From Bradyrhizobium sp. Tv2a-2 (GTDB taxonomy: Bacteria; Pseudomonadota; Alphaproteobacteria; Rhizobiales; Xanthobacteraceae), in contig NZ_AXAI01000003.1 in the NCBI RefSeq assembly GCF_000472425.1, positions 475,111-513,171 on the forward strand: DNA of 38,061 nucleotides. Reading direction: 5' to 3'. The translations under genes were made by a program, and so were the position numbers. Positions 7,308 through 15,942 of the stretch are shown here, piece by piece (position 1 is the stretch's first letter; every line of letters begins with the position of its first letter). The notes under the pieces were generated by a model. The model saw only the letters and a list, made by a program, of their open reading frames with translations. It was not told where the DNA came from and did no database searches.

Positions 7308-9425
7308 TCACGCTGCTTCCTTCTCCGCCATGCCCACCGCCCACAGCGCGAAAGCGTAGACGATGGCGACTTCGTCGAGCCGGTTGAAGCGGCCGGAGGC
7401 GCCGCCATGGCCGGCGCCCATATTGGTGCGCAGCACCACGGGTCCGCCGCCAGTCATGGTCGCGCGCAGCCGCGCGATCCATTTGGCGGGCTCCCAATAG
7501 GTGACGCGCGGATCGCTGAGGCCCGCCATGGCGAGGATCGCCGGATAGTCCTTTGCTGCGACATTGTCATAGGGCGAGTAGGACAGGATGGTGCGGAAGT
7601 CCTTTTCACTCTCGATTGGATTGCCCCATTCCGGCCATTCTGGCGGCGTCAGCGGCAGGGTGTCGTCGAGCATGGTGTTAAGCACGTCGACGAACGGCAC
7701 TTCGGCGACGATGCCGCCGAACCATTCGCCGGCGCGGTTGGCGACCGCGCCCATCAGCATGCCGCCGGCGCTGCCGCCATGGCCGACGATCCGCCTCTGG
7801 CTGGTGTATTTCGCCTCGCACAGTGCGCGGGCGCAGGCGGCGAAATCATCGAACGTGTTGGTCTTCTTGTCGCGCTTGCCGTCGAGATACCAGCCCCAGC
7901 CCTTGTCGGTGCCGCCGCGGATATGCGCAATCGCGTAAACGAAGCCGCGATCGACCAGCGACAGGCGGTTGGTGTTGAAGGAGGCCGGCATCGCCATGCC
8001 ATAGGAGCCGTAGCCATAGAGTAGCAGCGGCGCGCGGCCGTCACGCTTGAAGTCGCGGCGGTGCAGAAGGGAGATCGGCACCTCGGCGCCGTCATGCGAC
8101 CGCGCCATGATGCGGGTGGTGACATAGTCGGCCGGATTGTGGCCTGAGGGGATTTCCTGGCGCTTCCTTAAAGTCCGCGTTCGACTTGCCATGTCGTAAT
8201 CGTAGACTTCGGACGGCGTCGTCATCGACGAATAGGAGAAGCGCAGATTGGTGGTGTCGAATTCGTAGGAGCCCATGGTGTCGAGCGAATAGGCCGCCTC
8301 GTCGAACGCGATGGCGTGCTCCTCGCCGTTGTCGAGATCGCGGATGATGATCGAGGGCAGCGCGTTGGCGCGCTCCAGCCGCACCAGATGGCCTGAATAG
8401 AGATCATGGTCGAGGATGTAGACGCCGGCGCGGTGCGGGATCAGGTCACGCCAATTGCCGCGCTCGGGCGCGGTGAGCGGCGCCGTGACGATCTTGAAAT
8501 CGATCGCCTTGTCCGCATTGGTGAGGATGAACAATTCATCGCCGCGATCGGCGATGGAATATTGCACGCCGGTCTCGCGCGCGGCGACGAGCAGCGGCTG
8601 CGCGTCGGGATGGTTCAGGTCGATCAGCCGCTGCTCTGATGTCTCGTGGTCGCCACCGGCAATCACACAGAAGCGGCCTGAGGTGGATTCATGCAGATGG
8701 GTGAACCAGCCCGGGTCCTTTTCCTCATAGACGAGGAGATCGTCGGCCTGCGCGGTGCCGAGGCGATGACGCCAGACCTGCATCGGGCGATGGTTGTCGT
8801 CGAGCTTGACATAGAAGAAGCTCTTTGAATCCGCGCTCCACACCACACCGCCATCGGTCTCCTCGACCAGATCGGCGTGGTCCCGACCGGTGTCCCAGTC
8901 GCGGATGCGGATCGCAAAATATTCCGAGCCCTTGGTGTCGGCGCTCCAGGCCTGCAAGCGGTGGTCCCAGGAATGGCGGCTGCCGCCGAACTTGAAATAG
9001 CCGTGGTCGCTGGCGAGCGCGTCGCCGTCGAGCACGATCTTTTCCTCACCGCCGTCGCGCGGCTTGCGGCCGAACATCTCATGCTGCCCGCCTTCGCGGA
9101 ACTTGCGGAAATAGGCGTAGGCGCCGTCAGGCGAGGGGACGGATGAATCATCTTCCTTGATGCGCGCGCGCATTTCCGCAACAAGCTTTTTCTGCAGCGG
9201 CGCGGTATGGCCGAGCAGCCCCTCGGCATAGGCATTCTCCGCCTCGAGATAGAAGCGGATATCCGCATCCAGCACTTTCGGATCGTGCAGCACCTCCTGC
9301 CAGTTGGAGTCCTTCAGCCAGGCATAATCGTCGGGGACGGTAATGCCGTGGCGCGCAAAGGAATGCGGGCGGCGGGGAGCCACCGGAGCGCTTGTGGCAG
9401 CCTGCTTGTCCTTGATGTCGGTCAC
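7308..9425 (-). CDS. ptrB: Oligopeptidase B (S9A serine peptidase)
   Basis: The protein is about 705 residues from GTG at 9425. That start was chosen because AGGA lies just upstream and the protein then opens with TDIKDK; an in-frame frame-opening codon at 9464 adds 13 unlikely residues. The N-terminal two-thirds is a beta-propeller (repeats around HSWDHRLQAWSADTKG and VVWSADSKSFFYVKLD) and the last third an alpha/beta hydrolase. The catalytic triad is visible: Ser552 in GHGGSAGG, Asp638 in GLSDPRV and His673 in GAGHGG. The family cleaves short peptides after Lys/Arg, usually in the cytoplasm; no signal peptide is seen. Length fits the family. It is a single gene, with divergent style of neighbours giving no pathway clue. 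Confidence 0.92.
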   Translation of the reverse strand: MTDIKDKQAATSAPVAPRRPHSFARHGITVPDDYAWLKDSNWQEVLHDPKVLDADIRFYLEAENAYAEGLLGHTAPLQKKLVAEMRARIKEDDSSVPSPDGAYAYFRKFREGGQHEMFGRKPRDGGEEKIVLDGDALASDHGYFKFGGSRHSWDHRLQAWSADTKGSEYFAIRIRDWDTGRDHADLVEETDGGVVWSADSKSFFYVKLDDNHRPMQVWRHRLGTAQADDLLVYEEKDPGWFTHLHESTSGRFCVIAGGDHETSEQRLIDLNHPDAQPLLVAARETGVQYSIADRGDELFILTNADKAIDFKIVTAPLTAPERGNWRDLIPHRAGVYILDHDLYSGHLVRLERANALPSIIIRDLDNGEEHAIAFDEAAYSLDTMGSYEFDTTNLRFSYSSMTTPSEVYDYDMASRTRTLRKRQEIPSGHNPADYVTTRIMARSHDGAEVPISLLHRRDFKRDGRAPLLLYGYGSYGMAMPASFNTNRLSLVDRGFVYAIAHIRGGTDKGWGWYLDGKRDKKTNTFDDFAACARALCEAKYTSQRRIVGHGGSAGGMLMGAVANRAGEWFGGIVAEVPFVDVLNTMLDDTLPLTPPEWPEWGNPIESEKDFRTILSYSPYDNVAAKDYPAILAMAGLSDPRVTYWEPAKWIARLRATMTGGGPVVLRTNMGAGHGGASGRFNRLDEVAIVYAFALWAVGMAEKEAA

Positions 9426-9535
9426 TCGGATCCTCGTGTGCGCGAGAGGGGAGAGGCCCCGCACATATGGGCGTCGACGGCGCGGATTGCCATACGCGCG
9501 CCTGACGAGGTGAGCCTGGCTCGTGCGGCGAAGGG

Positions 9536-9560
9536 CACCTCACCCCAGCGGGGAGAGGTG
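9536..9560. terminator. Hairpin between the aminotransferase and oligopeptidase genes
   Basis: CACCTC (9536-9541) pairs with GAGGTG (9555-9560), and CCCC (9543-9546) with GGGG (9550-9553) around AGC, with one A/A mismatch. It lies 15 bases after the stop of the minus-strand aminotransferase gene. It lacks a T-run. Its sequence resembles the CCTCTCCCC/GGGGAGAGG hairpins scattered between genes in this group of bacteria, so it may be a dispersed repeat acting as a terminator. Confidence 0.5.
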
Positions 9561-9575
9561 ACAGAGCGAGCGTGA

Positions 9576-10763
9576 TTAAGCCGCTACATTCTCGCCGAGA
9601 TAGGCGATCGCCGCCTCCGTTCCGCCCTTGCCGTGCGGAATCTGCAGTGCGTTGAGACCGACCTCGATCACGCCGAGCGTGCCCAAAATCATCGGGGCGT
9701 TGATGTGGCCCATATGGGCGATGCGGAAGGCCTGGCCCTGCAGATCACCGATGCCGACGCCGAGCACAACGCCGCATCTTTCCTTGCAGTAGCGATGCAG
9801 CTTCATCGGGTTGTGGCCGTTGCCGACCAGCACGGTCGTCACCGTGTTGGAGCGCTCGGCGCTGTCTAGAATGTTGAAGCCGAGCACCTGGCCCTCGGCC
9901 CACACCGCGACCGCGCGGCGCACGGCTTCCGCGAGCAGAGCATGGCGGCGGAAGACCTTGTCGAGGCCCTCAGCGACCAGCAGATCGATGGCCTGGCGCA
10001 GCGCGAACAACAGATGCACCGGCGCGGTGCCGGCGTAGCGGCGGTAGTGCTCGGTGCCTTCGCGCTCGGTCCAGTCCCAATAGGGCGTGCGCATGTCCGC
10101 CTTCTTGTGCACGGCTTGCGCGCGCTCATTGGCGGCGACGAAGCCGAGGCCCGGCGGCGTCATCAGGCCCTTCTGCGAGCCGGACATCGCGACATCGATG
10201 CCCCATTTGTCCATCTCGAACGGCATGCAGCCGAGGGAGGCCACGGTATCGACCATGTAGAGCGCGGGATGACCGGTCGCCTTGATCGCCTTGCCGATGG
10301 CCTCGACATCGTTGCAGACGCCCGACGCGGTATCGATCTGCGCCACGAGAATCGCCTTGATGTCGTGGTTCTTGTCGGCGCGCAGCCGCGCCGCTACCTC
10401 CTCGGGGCGCACCGCGCGTCGCCAGTCGCCCTTGAGCACCTCGACCTCGGCGCCCATCGCGCCCGCGGCGTTGCCCCAGCCGACCGCAAAGCGGCCGCTC
10501 TCGAGCACCAGCACCTTGTCGCCGCGCGACAGCACGTTGGAGAGCGCCGCTTCCCAGGCGCCGTGGCCGTTGGCAATGTGGATGTAGCATTTGCCCTCGG
10601 TCGCGAAGAGCCTCGAGAGATCGCGCTGCAGGCTGTCGCTCAGCTCCTCCATCTGCTCGGAATAGATGTCGAGCGCGGGCCGATGCATCGCACGCAACAC
10701 CTCGTCCGGCATGTTGGTGGGTCCGGGAATGGCCAGAAATTCCCGGCCGGCACGAACGGTCAT
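9576..10763 (-). CDS. Serine/alanine-glyoxylate aminotransferase family enzyme (PLP)
   Basis: The protein (395 residues) is a class V aminotransferase. It opens with FLAIPGPTNMPDEVLRAM, shows IANGHGAWEAAL (cofactor phosphate site), MVDTVASLG with the cofactor-contacting Asp, and SGSQKGLM with Lys198 as the pyridoxal-phosphate Schiff-base lysine. Length and motifs match the AGXT/SgaA group, which moves an amino group from serine or alanine to glyoxylate, a step of photorespiratory-type and serine-cycle metabolism. Which donor is preferred cannot be read from sequence. The ATG at 10763 has AAGGA nine bases upstream. No other serine-cycle gene is in the window. It is soluble and cytoplasmic. Confidence 0.88.
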   Translation of the reverse strand: MTVRAGREFLAIPGPTNMPDEVLRAMHRPALDIYSEQMEELSDSLQRDLSRLFATEGKCYIHIANGHGAWEAALSNVLSRGDKVLVLESGRFAVGWGNAAGAMGAEVEVLKGDWRRAVRPEEVAARLRADKNHDIKAILVAQIDTASGVCNDVEAIGKAIKATGHPALYMVDTVASLGCMPFEMDKWGIDVAMSGSQKGLMTPPGLGFVAANERAQAVHKKADMRTPYWDWTEREGTEHYRRYAGTAPVHLLFALRQAIDLLVAEGLDKVFRRHALLAEAVRRAVAVWAEGQVLGFNILDSAERSNTVTTVLVGNGHNPMKLHRYCKERCGVVLGVGIGDLQGQAFRIAHMGHINAPMILGTLGVIEVGLNALQIPHGKGGTEAAIAYLGENVAA

Positions 10764-10905
10764 TGGGTGGATTCCTTGGAGCGTTGGGACGGGTCATGGA
10801 TGCCGTCAATGGCGCGGAATTTCAAGGCTCCAGCCATCACGATTTCGGCGCATCCGTTATGCTTCCTGGGATCTGGTCCTTCGGCGGCGTGAGGCAAAAC
10901 AGCCC

Positions 10906-11628
10906 CTACCGCCGCGTTTCGCGGCAGCCGGCGGCTTCCGCCTCTTCCACCGAGCAGAACCAGCGCGTGCCCTTCGAGATCTGCATCTTGATCTGGGCGT
11001 ACCAGCGGCTGGTCGGCTGGTGATAGATGCATTCGCCCGACGAGTTGACATTGCCCTTGATGGTGCAGTCGGGCGAGGGCGCCACCGGGCCGGACGCCGA
11101 TGCCAACAAGATCGCATGCGCATTTTCCGGCACCTTCACAGCGCCGAGGATCGCGGTCCTCTTGTTGCGTACGCGCCAGTCCCAGGGCGCGATGAAGGCG
11201 CCCTGCCACATGCCGACCTTGGCCTCGCGCGCCTCTTTCTCGTCCGCCTCATAGTCGTGCGAGAAGCGGGTAAAGGCGAGCGCCCAGCCCGATCGCACCA
11301 GCCATTTCTGGATGTCCTCGCCGTCGACCTCGCAGCGCGACAGCATGCGGCCGCGACGGTCCGCCTGGCCGAGATGGCAGGTCCAGCTCTTGCCCTCGAC
11401 ATGCTTGATCAGCTCGTCGCGCGCCGCGACGCCGCAGGTCCAGCGCTCGCCCCTGGTGTTGAGGCAGAGCTGGTCCACCGAAGGCGCGTCGATGCCGGAC
11501 AGGCGGACGCGGCTGTTGCCGATCTGGACCAGGTCGGCCTCGCGGATTTTCGGCACGCCCGAGACGTCGGCCGCATACGCCAGCGACGGGACGAGCAGAG
11601 CAAGGAGTGCTGCAGCAAATCTGGACAT
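10906..11628 (-). CDS. Secreted SNase-like (thermonuclease-fold) protein with C-terminal Cys-rich domain
   Basis: The protein (240 residues) starts with a clear signal peptide (SRFAAALLALLVPSLAYA). Residues about 25-150 match the staphylococcal nuclease fold: VRLSGIDAPS, RRGRMLSRCEVDGEDIQKWL and SGWALAF. Asp (GIDAP) and both Arg positions (VRL, GRM) are kept, but the catalytic Glu that normally follows DAP (DAPE) is Ser here, so canonical nuclease activity is doubtful. The tail (about 185-240) with CTIKGNVNSSGECIYHQP and GTRWFCSVEEAEAAGCR resembles the small 'sunset' domain found after SNase folds. Its role is probably periplasmic; the substrate is unknown. It stands alone on the minus strand between two unrelated genes. 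Confidence 0.78.
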   Translation of the reverse strand: MSRFAAALLALLVPSLAYAADVSGVPKIREADLVQIGNSRVRLSGIDAPSVDQLCLNTRGERWTCGVAARDELIKHVEGKSWTCHLGQADRRGRMLSRCEVDGEDIQKWLVRSGWALAFTRFSHDYEADEKEAREAKVGMWQGAFIAPWDWRVRNKRTAILGAVKVPENAHAILLASASGPVAPSPDCTIKGNVNSSGECIYHQPTSRWYAQIKMQISKGTRWFCSVEEAEAAGCRETRR

Positions 11629-11749
11629 GCAAAGAGCCGGTCAAGCGTAACAGGCGATCAATGCCGGGATTGTGGTGCGGATTGGGCTGAAGGGAAAGTG
11701 ACAATGTGGCGGGCAGGTTTCGAGTTCCGGGATTATCACCCAAATCCTC

Positions 11750-13480
11750 TCATCTGCGTCCCGCCATCGCCTGCCTCGCCAGCGCGAGCCCCATCAGCAC
11801 GAAGGCGGAGGTGACTTCCGGACCGCCGACCAGGATTCGTGTCGGGGTCTTCATCTTGTTCCATTCATAGGCCTTGAACGGCCCATGTCGGCCACCCTCG
11901 CCGAGAGAGGCGATGATGCAGGTCAGCGCAGGCGCAAAGGTTGCGACGTCGGCGCCGAGATGGGCGAGCGCGATCAGCGCCAGCGCCGCATCGAACGCGT
12001 TCAGTTCCGCGCCGAGCATTTCGACCTGCACATAGCAGAGCACGTGCCCGCGGATCGCCTCGAACGCGCCCTCGGGATCGATCGCGGCCTGCGCCTCGCG
12101 CGACAGCGCGCGGAAGGCGGCAAAGCAGCGGCCGAAATAGGCACAATAGAGCTCCGGCAGATAATAGATGTGCGAGCGCGGATTCTTGAACGCGCCGCTT
12201 TCGGCCAGGCGCAGCTGGAAGCCGATAATGCGCTGCACGGTCTCGAGCCGTGATGGCGTCTCCAGAACCTTCCAGCGGGCGAGATTGCGGAAACTCACTT
12301 CCAGCACATCGAGATTGAGCGTCGGGTCGAGATCGTTGCCATAGGGCCGCTCGCCGGCGAGATTGTCGATCCAGGTGGCGATGCCGCCCTCGAAATCGAT
12401 GTTGTCGTTGAGCGGCACGGTGACGCGCGGCTCATTGGCGCCGGCACGCACCTGGTAGCCGGCATAGAAGTCGAGCAACGGCTGGTTCAGGATCGGATCG
12501 TTGGAGCCGGCCTGTGTCGCGGCGGAGAAAGAGCAGGCGGTGGTGTCGCAATCGGGCACATAGATGCCGAAGCCGAGGTCCTGCTTGATCTGCGCGAAAA
12601 ACTTCGAGAAGCGCGGATGCGGCGGCGGCGCCAGCGCGGTAATCACATCGAACGGCGTGCCGTCCGCGCCGCGCACCTCCTCGCGGCTGGTGGAGATGCA
12701 GAACGCCACCATGTCGGCAATCGCCTTCCGCGCGGCCGCAGTCTCCTCGGCTGTCGCAAGCCCGGTCTCGATGAAGGCGAGCAGCGCTTCGGTGAAGAAG
12801 GCATCGTAGTAAGCCGAGCGGTGGCGGATCTGCACCGGCGCCCACATCGGCTCGGCAATGCCTGTCCAGGGCGGGTTGATCAGCGTGCCCAAAGGCGAGC
12901 GTGCGATGAAGACGCGGGCAAGGTTGAACAGCAGCGTCGAGTTCTTGTAGCCGCGGGCATTGAGTCCGGTCAGCGCCATCAGGAATTCTCGGCCGCCAAG
13001 GTCGGGATCGCCGATCAGGTTGAACGCGGCATAGGTCGGGATGAAGCCGTTTCTCCTGAACGAGCGCAACAGATGCGCGCTCGCGACCTGGATCGCGTGG
13101 TCGATCTCGGCAGGCCGCGGTGCCGTTCCGCTTGCGGAGGCCGGCTTGGGGTGAGGATGGCTGAGCTTCACCGTGTCGAGCAACTCGGCGATCGGGGCGC
13201 CGACCGCAGCCCAATCCGGCGCGGCATCGTCGCGGGCGCGCAGCAGCGCGCCCTGCAACGCATCGCGCCGGCCACTCTCGGCCAGCTCAGGCAGGCCGGC
13301 TCGCCGCAACAACAGCCGCAGGGCCGGATTGCACAGCGCGGTCTTGTAGAATTTCGACAGATGCGCGTCGCCCCGATGCGGAACCGCGAGCACGGGGTCG
13401 CAGAGGTCATAGAGCGAGGGCCCGCGCTTGGCCGCCGTCAGCGCGCGGCAGGTCGCGGCGGCGAAATGACGCAAAATCAA
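11750..13480 (-). CDS. Conserved-looking protein of unknown function, helical, about 577 residues
   Basis: I do not recognise a named family. The protein is long, soluble-looking and mostly helical, with a repeated Tyr/Phe/Leu helix pattern suggestive of an alpha/alpha barrel (for example SAYYDAFFTEALLAFIETGL, SHIYYLPELYCAYFGRCF). A motif VPDCDTTACSF lies near residue 312 and resembles the DxDD-type acid motif of class II terpene cyclases, but the fourth Asp is Thr and no QW repeats are seen, so this is only a hint. The start is uncertain: TTG at 13480 has GGGGG nine bases upstream; TTG at 13516 is an alternative. There is no signal peptide. Neighbours do not suggest a pathway. Confidence 0.7.
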   Translation of the reverse strand: MILRHFAAATCRALTAAKRGPSLYDLCDPVLAVPHRGDAHLSKFYKTALCNPALRLLLRRAGLPELAESGRRDALQGALLRARDDAAPDWAAVGAPIAELLDTVKLSHPHPKPASASGTAPRPAEIDHAIQVASAHLLRSFRRNGFIPTYAAFNLIGDPDLGGREFLMALTGLNARGYKNSTLLFNLARVFIARSPLGTLINPPWTGIAEPMWAPVQIRHRSAYYDAFFTEALLAFIETGLATAEETAAARKAIADMVAFCISTSREEVRGADGTPFDVITALAPPPHPRFSKFFAQIKQDLGFGIYVPDCDTTACSFSAATQAGSNDPILNQPLLDFYAGYQVRAGANEPRVTVPLNDNIDFEGGIATWIDNLAGERPYGNDLDPTLNLDVLEVSFRNLARWKVLETPSRLETVQRIIGFQLRLAESGAFKNPRSHIYYLPELYCAYFGRCFAAFRALSREAQAAIDPEGAFEAIRGHVLCYVQVEMLGAELNAFDAALALIALAHLGADVATFAPALTCIIASLGEGGRHGPFKAYEWNKMKTPTRILVGGPEVTSAFVLMGLALARQAMAGRR

Positions 13481-13905
13481 TTGTGCTAACCCCCAGGGTA
13501 GGCCGGCCGTTCTCAAGGCAGGCCGCCGGCCCCATGATGACTGGCGGTCGTCCCCTCAAGTGCTTGAAAACTGGCCCAAACCCCTCCGAAACGCAATCCG
13601 GCGATGGTTACGGGCGCAAAACCGAATGTGATGGTGGTTACAGTGGCAACGAAGCCCGAGCCCGCATGATGCCGGGGGGACGGCGGTCGGAACAAATCGT
13701 CGCATGGGAAAATATCCAGTGATTTCAGCCAATTAATCGAGAATTGATCTGGCGTATTGCGATGCGGGCGGATGCGGGTTAAGGGAGCCTTATTGCAATG
13801 CCGCAAATCGAGCACAATTCGACGACACACCCCGCCCATCCCAAAAACCAAGATCATGTTGGCGCGATCAATGGGCCTCGCGCGTTGTTGAGTAGGACAC
13901 GCCTG
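13481..13905. other. Intergenic region between divergent genes (about 425 bases)
   Basis: No gene is supported here. An inverted repeat CAATT/AATTG (13730-13734 and 13742-13746) and a tandem GATGCGGG pair (13761-13778) lie in the AT-richer part, a plausible promoter zone for the plus-strand caspase-fold gene. An upstream in-frame ATG for that gene exists at 13798 but gives a leader unlike a signal peptide. Confidence 0.4.
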
Positions 13906-14772
13906 ATGAAACTGACGCAGCTTCCGATCTCCCGCCGTTCGCTTGCGATTGCCGCCGGCCTTGTCGGCACGCTGTCGCTGGCGATTGGCGCCCATGCTGC
14001 GTTGTCCGTTCGTGCGCTCGATGCCGCCAAGGCCGTTGCCACCGAGCAGGTGGCGCTGCCGGTCAACAAGCCGTCGAAGCTCGCGCTCGTCATCGGCAAC
14101 GGCCATTATCCCGACGCCGGCGACCCGCTGGCGCAGCCGATCAACGATGCCCGCTCGCTCACCCGTGCCCTGCGCCGCGACGGCTTCGACGTCGACGTCG
14201 TAGAGGACGCCACCAAGGACGACATGAGCCGCGCCATCGAGCGGCTGAAGGGCCGGATCAAGCAAGACGCCGTCGTGATGCTTTTCTTCGGCGGCTATGG
14301 CGTGCAGACCGGACGCGAGAGCTACATGATTCCGGTCGACGCCACGATCTGGAAGGAAAGCGACGTTCGCCGCGAGGGCGTCAGCGTCGAATCCGTGCTC
14401 GACGTGATGAAGGACCACGGCGCGCGTGCCAAGCTGGTCGTGCTCGACGCCTCCCGCCGCAACCCTTATGAGCGGCGATTCCGCGCCTTCTCGCACGGGC
14501 TTGCGCCGATCGCCGCGCCCGACAATGCGCTGATCCTGTCCTCGGCTACGCCGGGCAAGGTCGCTGACGACAGCAAGGGCGAGAACAGCGTGCTGATTTC
14601 CGAGCTGCTCAATAACCTCAGCGTCAAGGAGAGCGGTGCGGAAGCCGTCTTCAACCAGACCCGCGTCGCCGTCTCCCGCGCCTCCGACGGCGAACAGGTC
14701 CCGTCGGTCTCGTCCTCCCTGCTGGAGGACGTCCGCTTCGGCGCTACTGAATCCGCTAACGCAGGAAGCTGA
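13906..14772 (+). CDS. Secreted caspase-fold protein lacking the catalytic His-Cys pair (pseudocaspase)
   Basis: The protein is about 288 residues from ATG 13906, chosen because AGGA lies eight bases upstream and it creates an export signal (SRRSLAIAAGLVGTLSLAIG, possibly Tat-type because of the twin Arg). The rest is one caspase p20-like (C14) domain: KLALVIGNGHYPDAGDPL, NDAR, then VVMLFFGGYGVQ and VVLDASRRNPYERRF. In active relatives these are GHG with the catalytic His and DAC with the catalytic Cys; here they are Tyr131 and Ser183. So it keeps the fold but should not be a cysteine peptidase. A second protein with the same replacements lies at 31430-32896. The gene is convergent with an RND adaptor gene 42 bases away. 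A scaffold or ligand-binding role is inferred. Confidence 0.85.
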   Translation: MKLTQLPISRRSLAIAAGLVGTLSLAIGAHAALSVRALDAAKAVATEQVALPVNKPSKLALVIGNGHYPDAGDPLAQPINDARSLTRALRRDGFDVDVVEDATKDDMSRAIERLKGRIKQDAVVMLFFGGYGVQTGRESYMIPVDATIWKESDVRREGVSVESVLDVMKDHGARAKLVVLDASRRNPYERRFRAFSHGLAPIAAPDNALILSSATPGKVADDSKGENSVLISELLNNLSVKESGAEAVFNQTRVAVSRASDGEQVPSVSSSLLEDVRFGATESANAGS

Positions 14773-14814
14773 TCTCCAAGAGCGGTGCTCACTGGTCTGC
14801 GGTTGCAGAAAAGC

Positions 14815-15744
14815 TCACTGCTTCGCCTCAGCCCCATTCACGAACGGCCGCACCGGATCGCCTTCGCGCAGCAGCGAGCCCGCGCGCGCGACCACGTCGT
14901 CGCCTTCGCTCAAGCCGCCCTTGATCTCCACATTGCCGCCCGACATCAGCCCGATCTCGACCCGCCGGGTCTCGATCCGCTGGCCCTTGACCACCTGCAC
15001 CACGGTGCCGGCATTCGAATAGAGCACCGCGGCGAGCGGCACCGACAGGCCGCAGCTCTGCGTGGTGCGGATGATCGCGCGGCCCGACGAATTGATCAGA
15101 AGCCTGCGGTTGGTGGTGATCGCGATGAACACCTGGCCGAGCTGGCTGTTGGGCTCGACCGTCGGCGCCACGCGCCGCACCACGCCCTGCACCGTGCCGG
15201 CCCCGATGATGTTGATGATCGCCTGCTGGTTGGCCTGAAGCTTGCCGAGATCCTCGACCGGCACGAGGCCGACCAGGTCATATTCGCTGCGCGCGATGAT
15301 CGAGAACAGCGCCTCGCCGCGCGGCGAGGCGATCGCCCCGATGGTCGCGGTCGAGGAGGCGATCACGCCCGCCACCGGCGCCGTCACATTGATCGACCCG
15401 CCCTCCGGCAGCGTCAGCCGCGCCAGCACCTGCCCCGCCGTCACCGTATCCCCGGCATCGGCCGAGACATCCGACACCTTCAACCCCGGCCGTTCGGGAC
15501 GCACCATCGTCTCTTCCCGCGCAAGCACCGTGCCGGAAACCTCCACCGTGTTGTTGAAGCAGGTCCGGGTGGCCTTGAGGACGGAAACGGCCGCACCGCG
15601 CGGCTCGACGGTGGTCTGGTCTGCGCGGGTGGCGCCGGCGGCGAGGCAGAGCAGGCCGGCGAGGGGGAACAGGAAGGTGCGGCGAATGGGGGTCATCGTG
15701 AAATTGGTCGTTGGCATGTTGGCGAGGTTCAGGGCGATATGCAT
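14815..15744 (-). CDS. RND/HlyD-type periplasmic adaptor without adjacent pump
   Basis: The protein has up to 309 residues. After a membrane/signal segment (RRTFLFPLAGLLCLAAG) it shows the adaptor layout: barrel-sandwich halves (VEVSGTVLAREETMVRPE, SINVTAPVAGVIASS), a beta-barrel region, and a final membrane-proximal part (RRVEIGLMSGGNVEIKGGL). Such proteins bridge inner-membrane pumps and outer-membrane channels. No permease is next to it. It is paralogous to the adaptor at 29611-30531; both keep a Cys before the first lipoyl-like half (Cys62 here) and an SCG Cys (Cys231), possibly a disulfide. The start is uncertain: ATG 15744, 15717 or 15696 (the last gives the cleanest signal segment); none has a strong ribosome site. 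Confidence 0.82.
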   Translation of the reverse strand: MHIALNLANMPTTNFTMTPIRRTFLFPLAGLLCLAAGATRADQTTVEPRGAAVSVLKATRTCFNNTVEVSGTVLAREETMVRPERPGLKVSDVSADAGDTVTAGQVLARLTLPEGGSINVTAPVAGVIASSTATIGAIASPRGEALFSIIARSEYDLVGLVPVEDLGKLQANQQAIINIIGAGTVQGVVRRVAPTVEPNSQLGQVFIAITTNRRLLINSSGRAIIRTTQSCGLSVPLAAVLYSNAGTVVQVVKGQRIETRRVEIGLMSGGNVEIKGGLSEGDDVVARAGSLLREGDPVRPFVNGAEAKQ

Positions 15745-15942
15745 ATCAGAAGGACATACGTCACGCCAACGAGGTCAAACCTCGGCGCGATGTCAGCCGA
15801 TTGCTCCGCGCATATCCGCAATTCGGAGCCAGTGAACAAAGGGACCGCCTCTGTTTCCGGCATAGCCTTTTCCGAGCCTTTCAATCAGACTATCATTACA
15901 GGTAGCAAGATCTGAAATCACGAGCCGACCTCGGAGATTTCC

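Noticed and set aside
13513..14496. Minus-strand frame opposite the first pseudocaspase (327 codons)
   Set aside because: It is a shadow frame; the plus strand shows the caspase fold with signal peptide and ribosome site.
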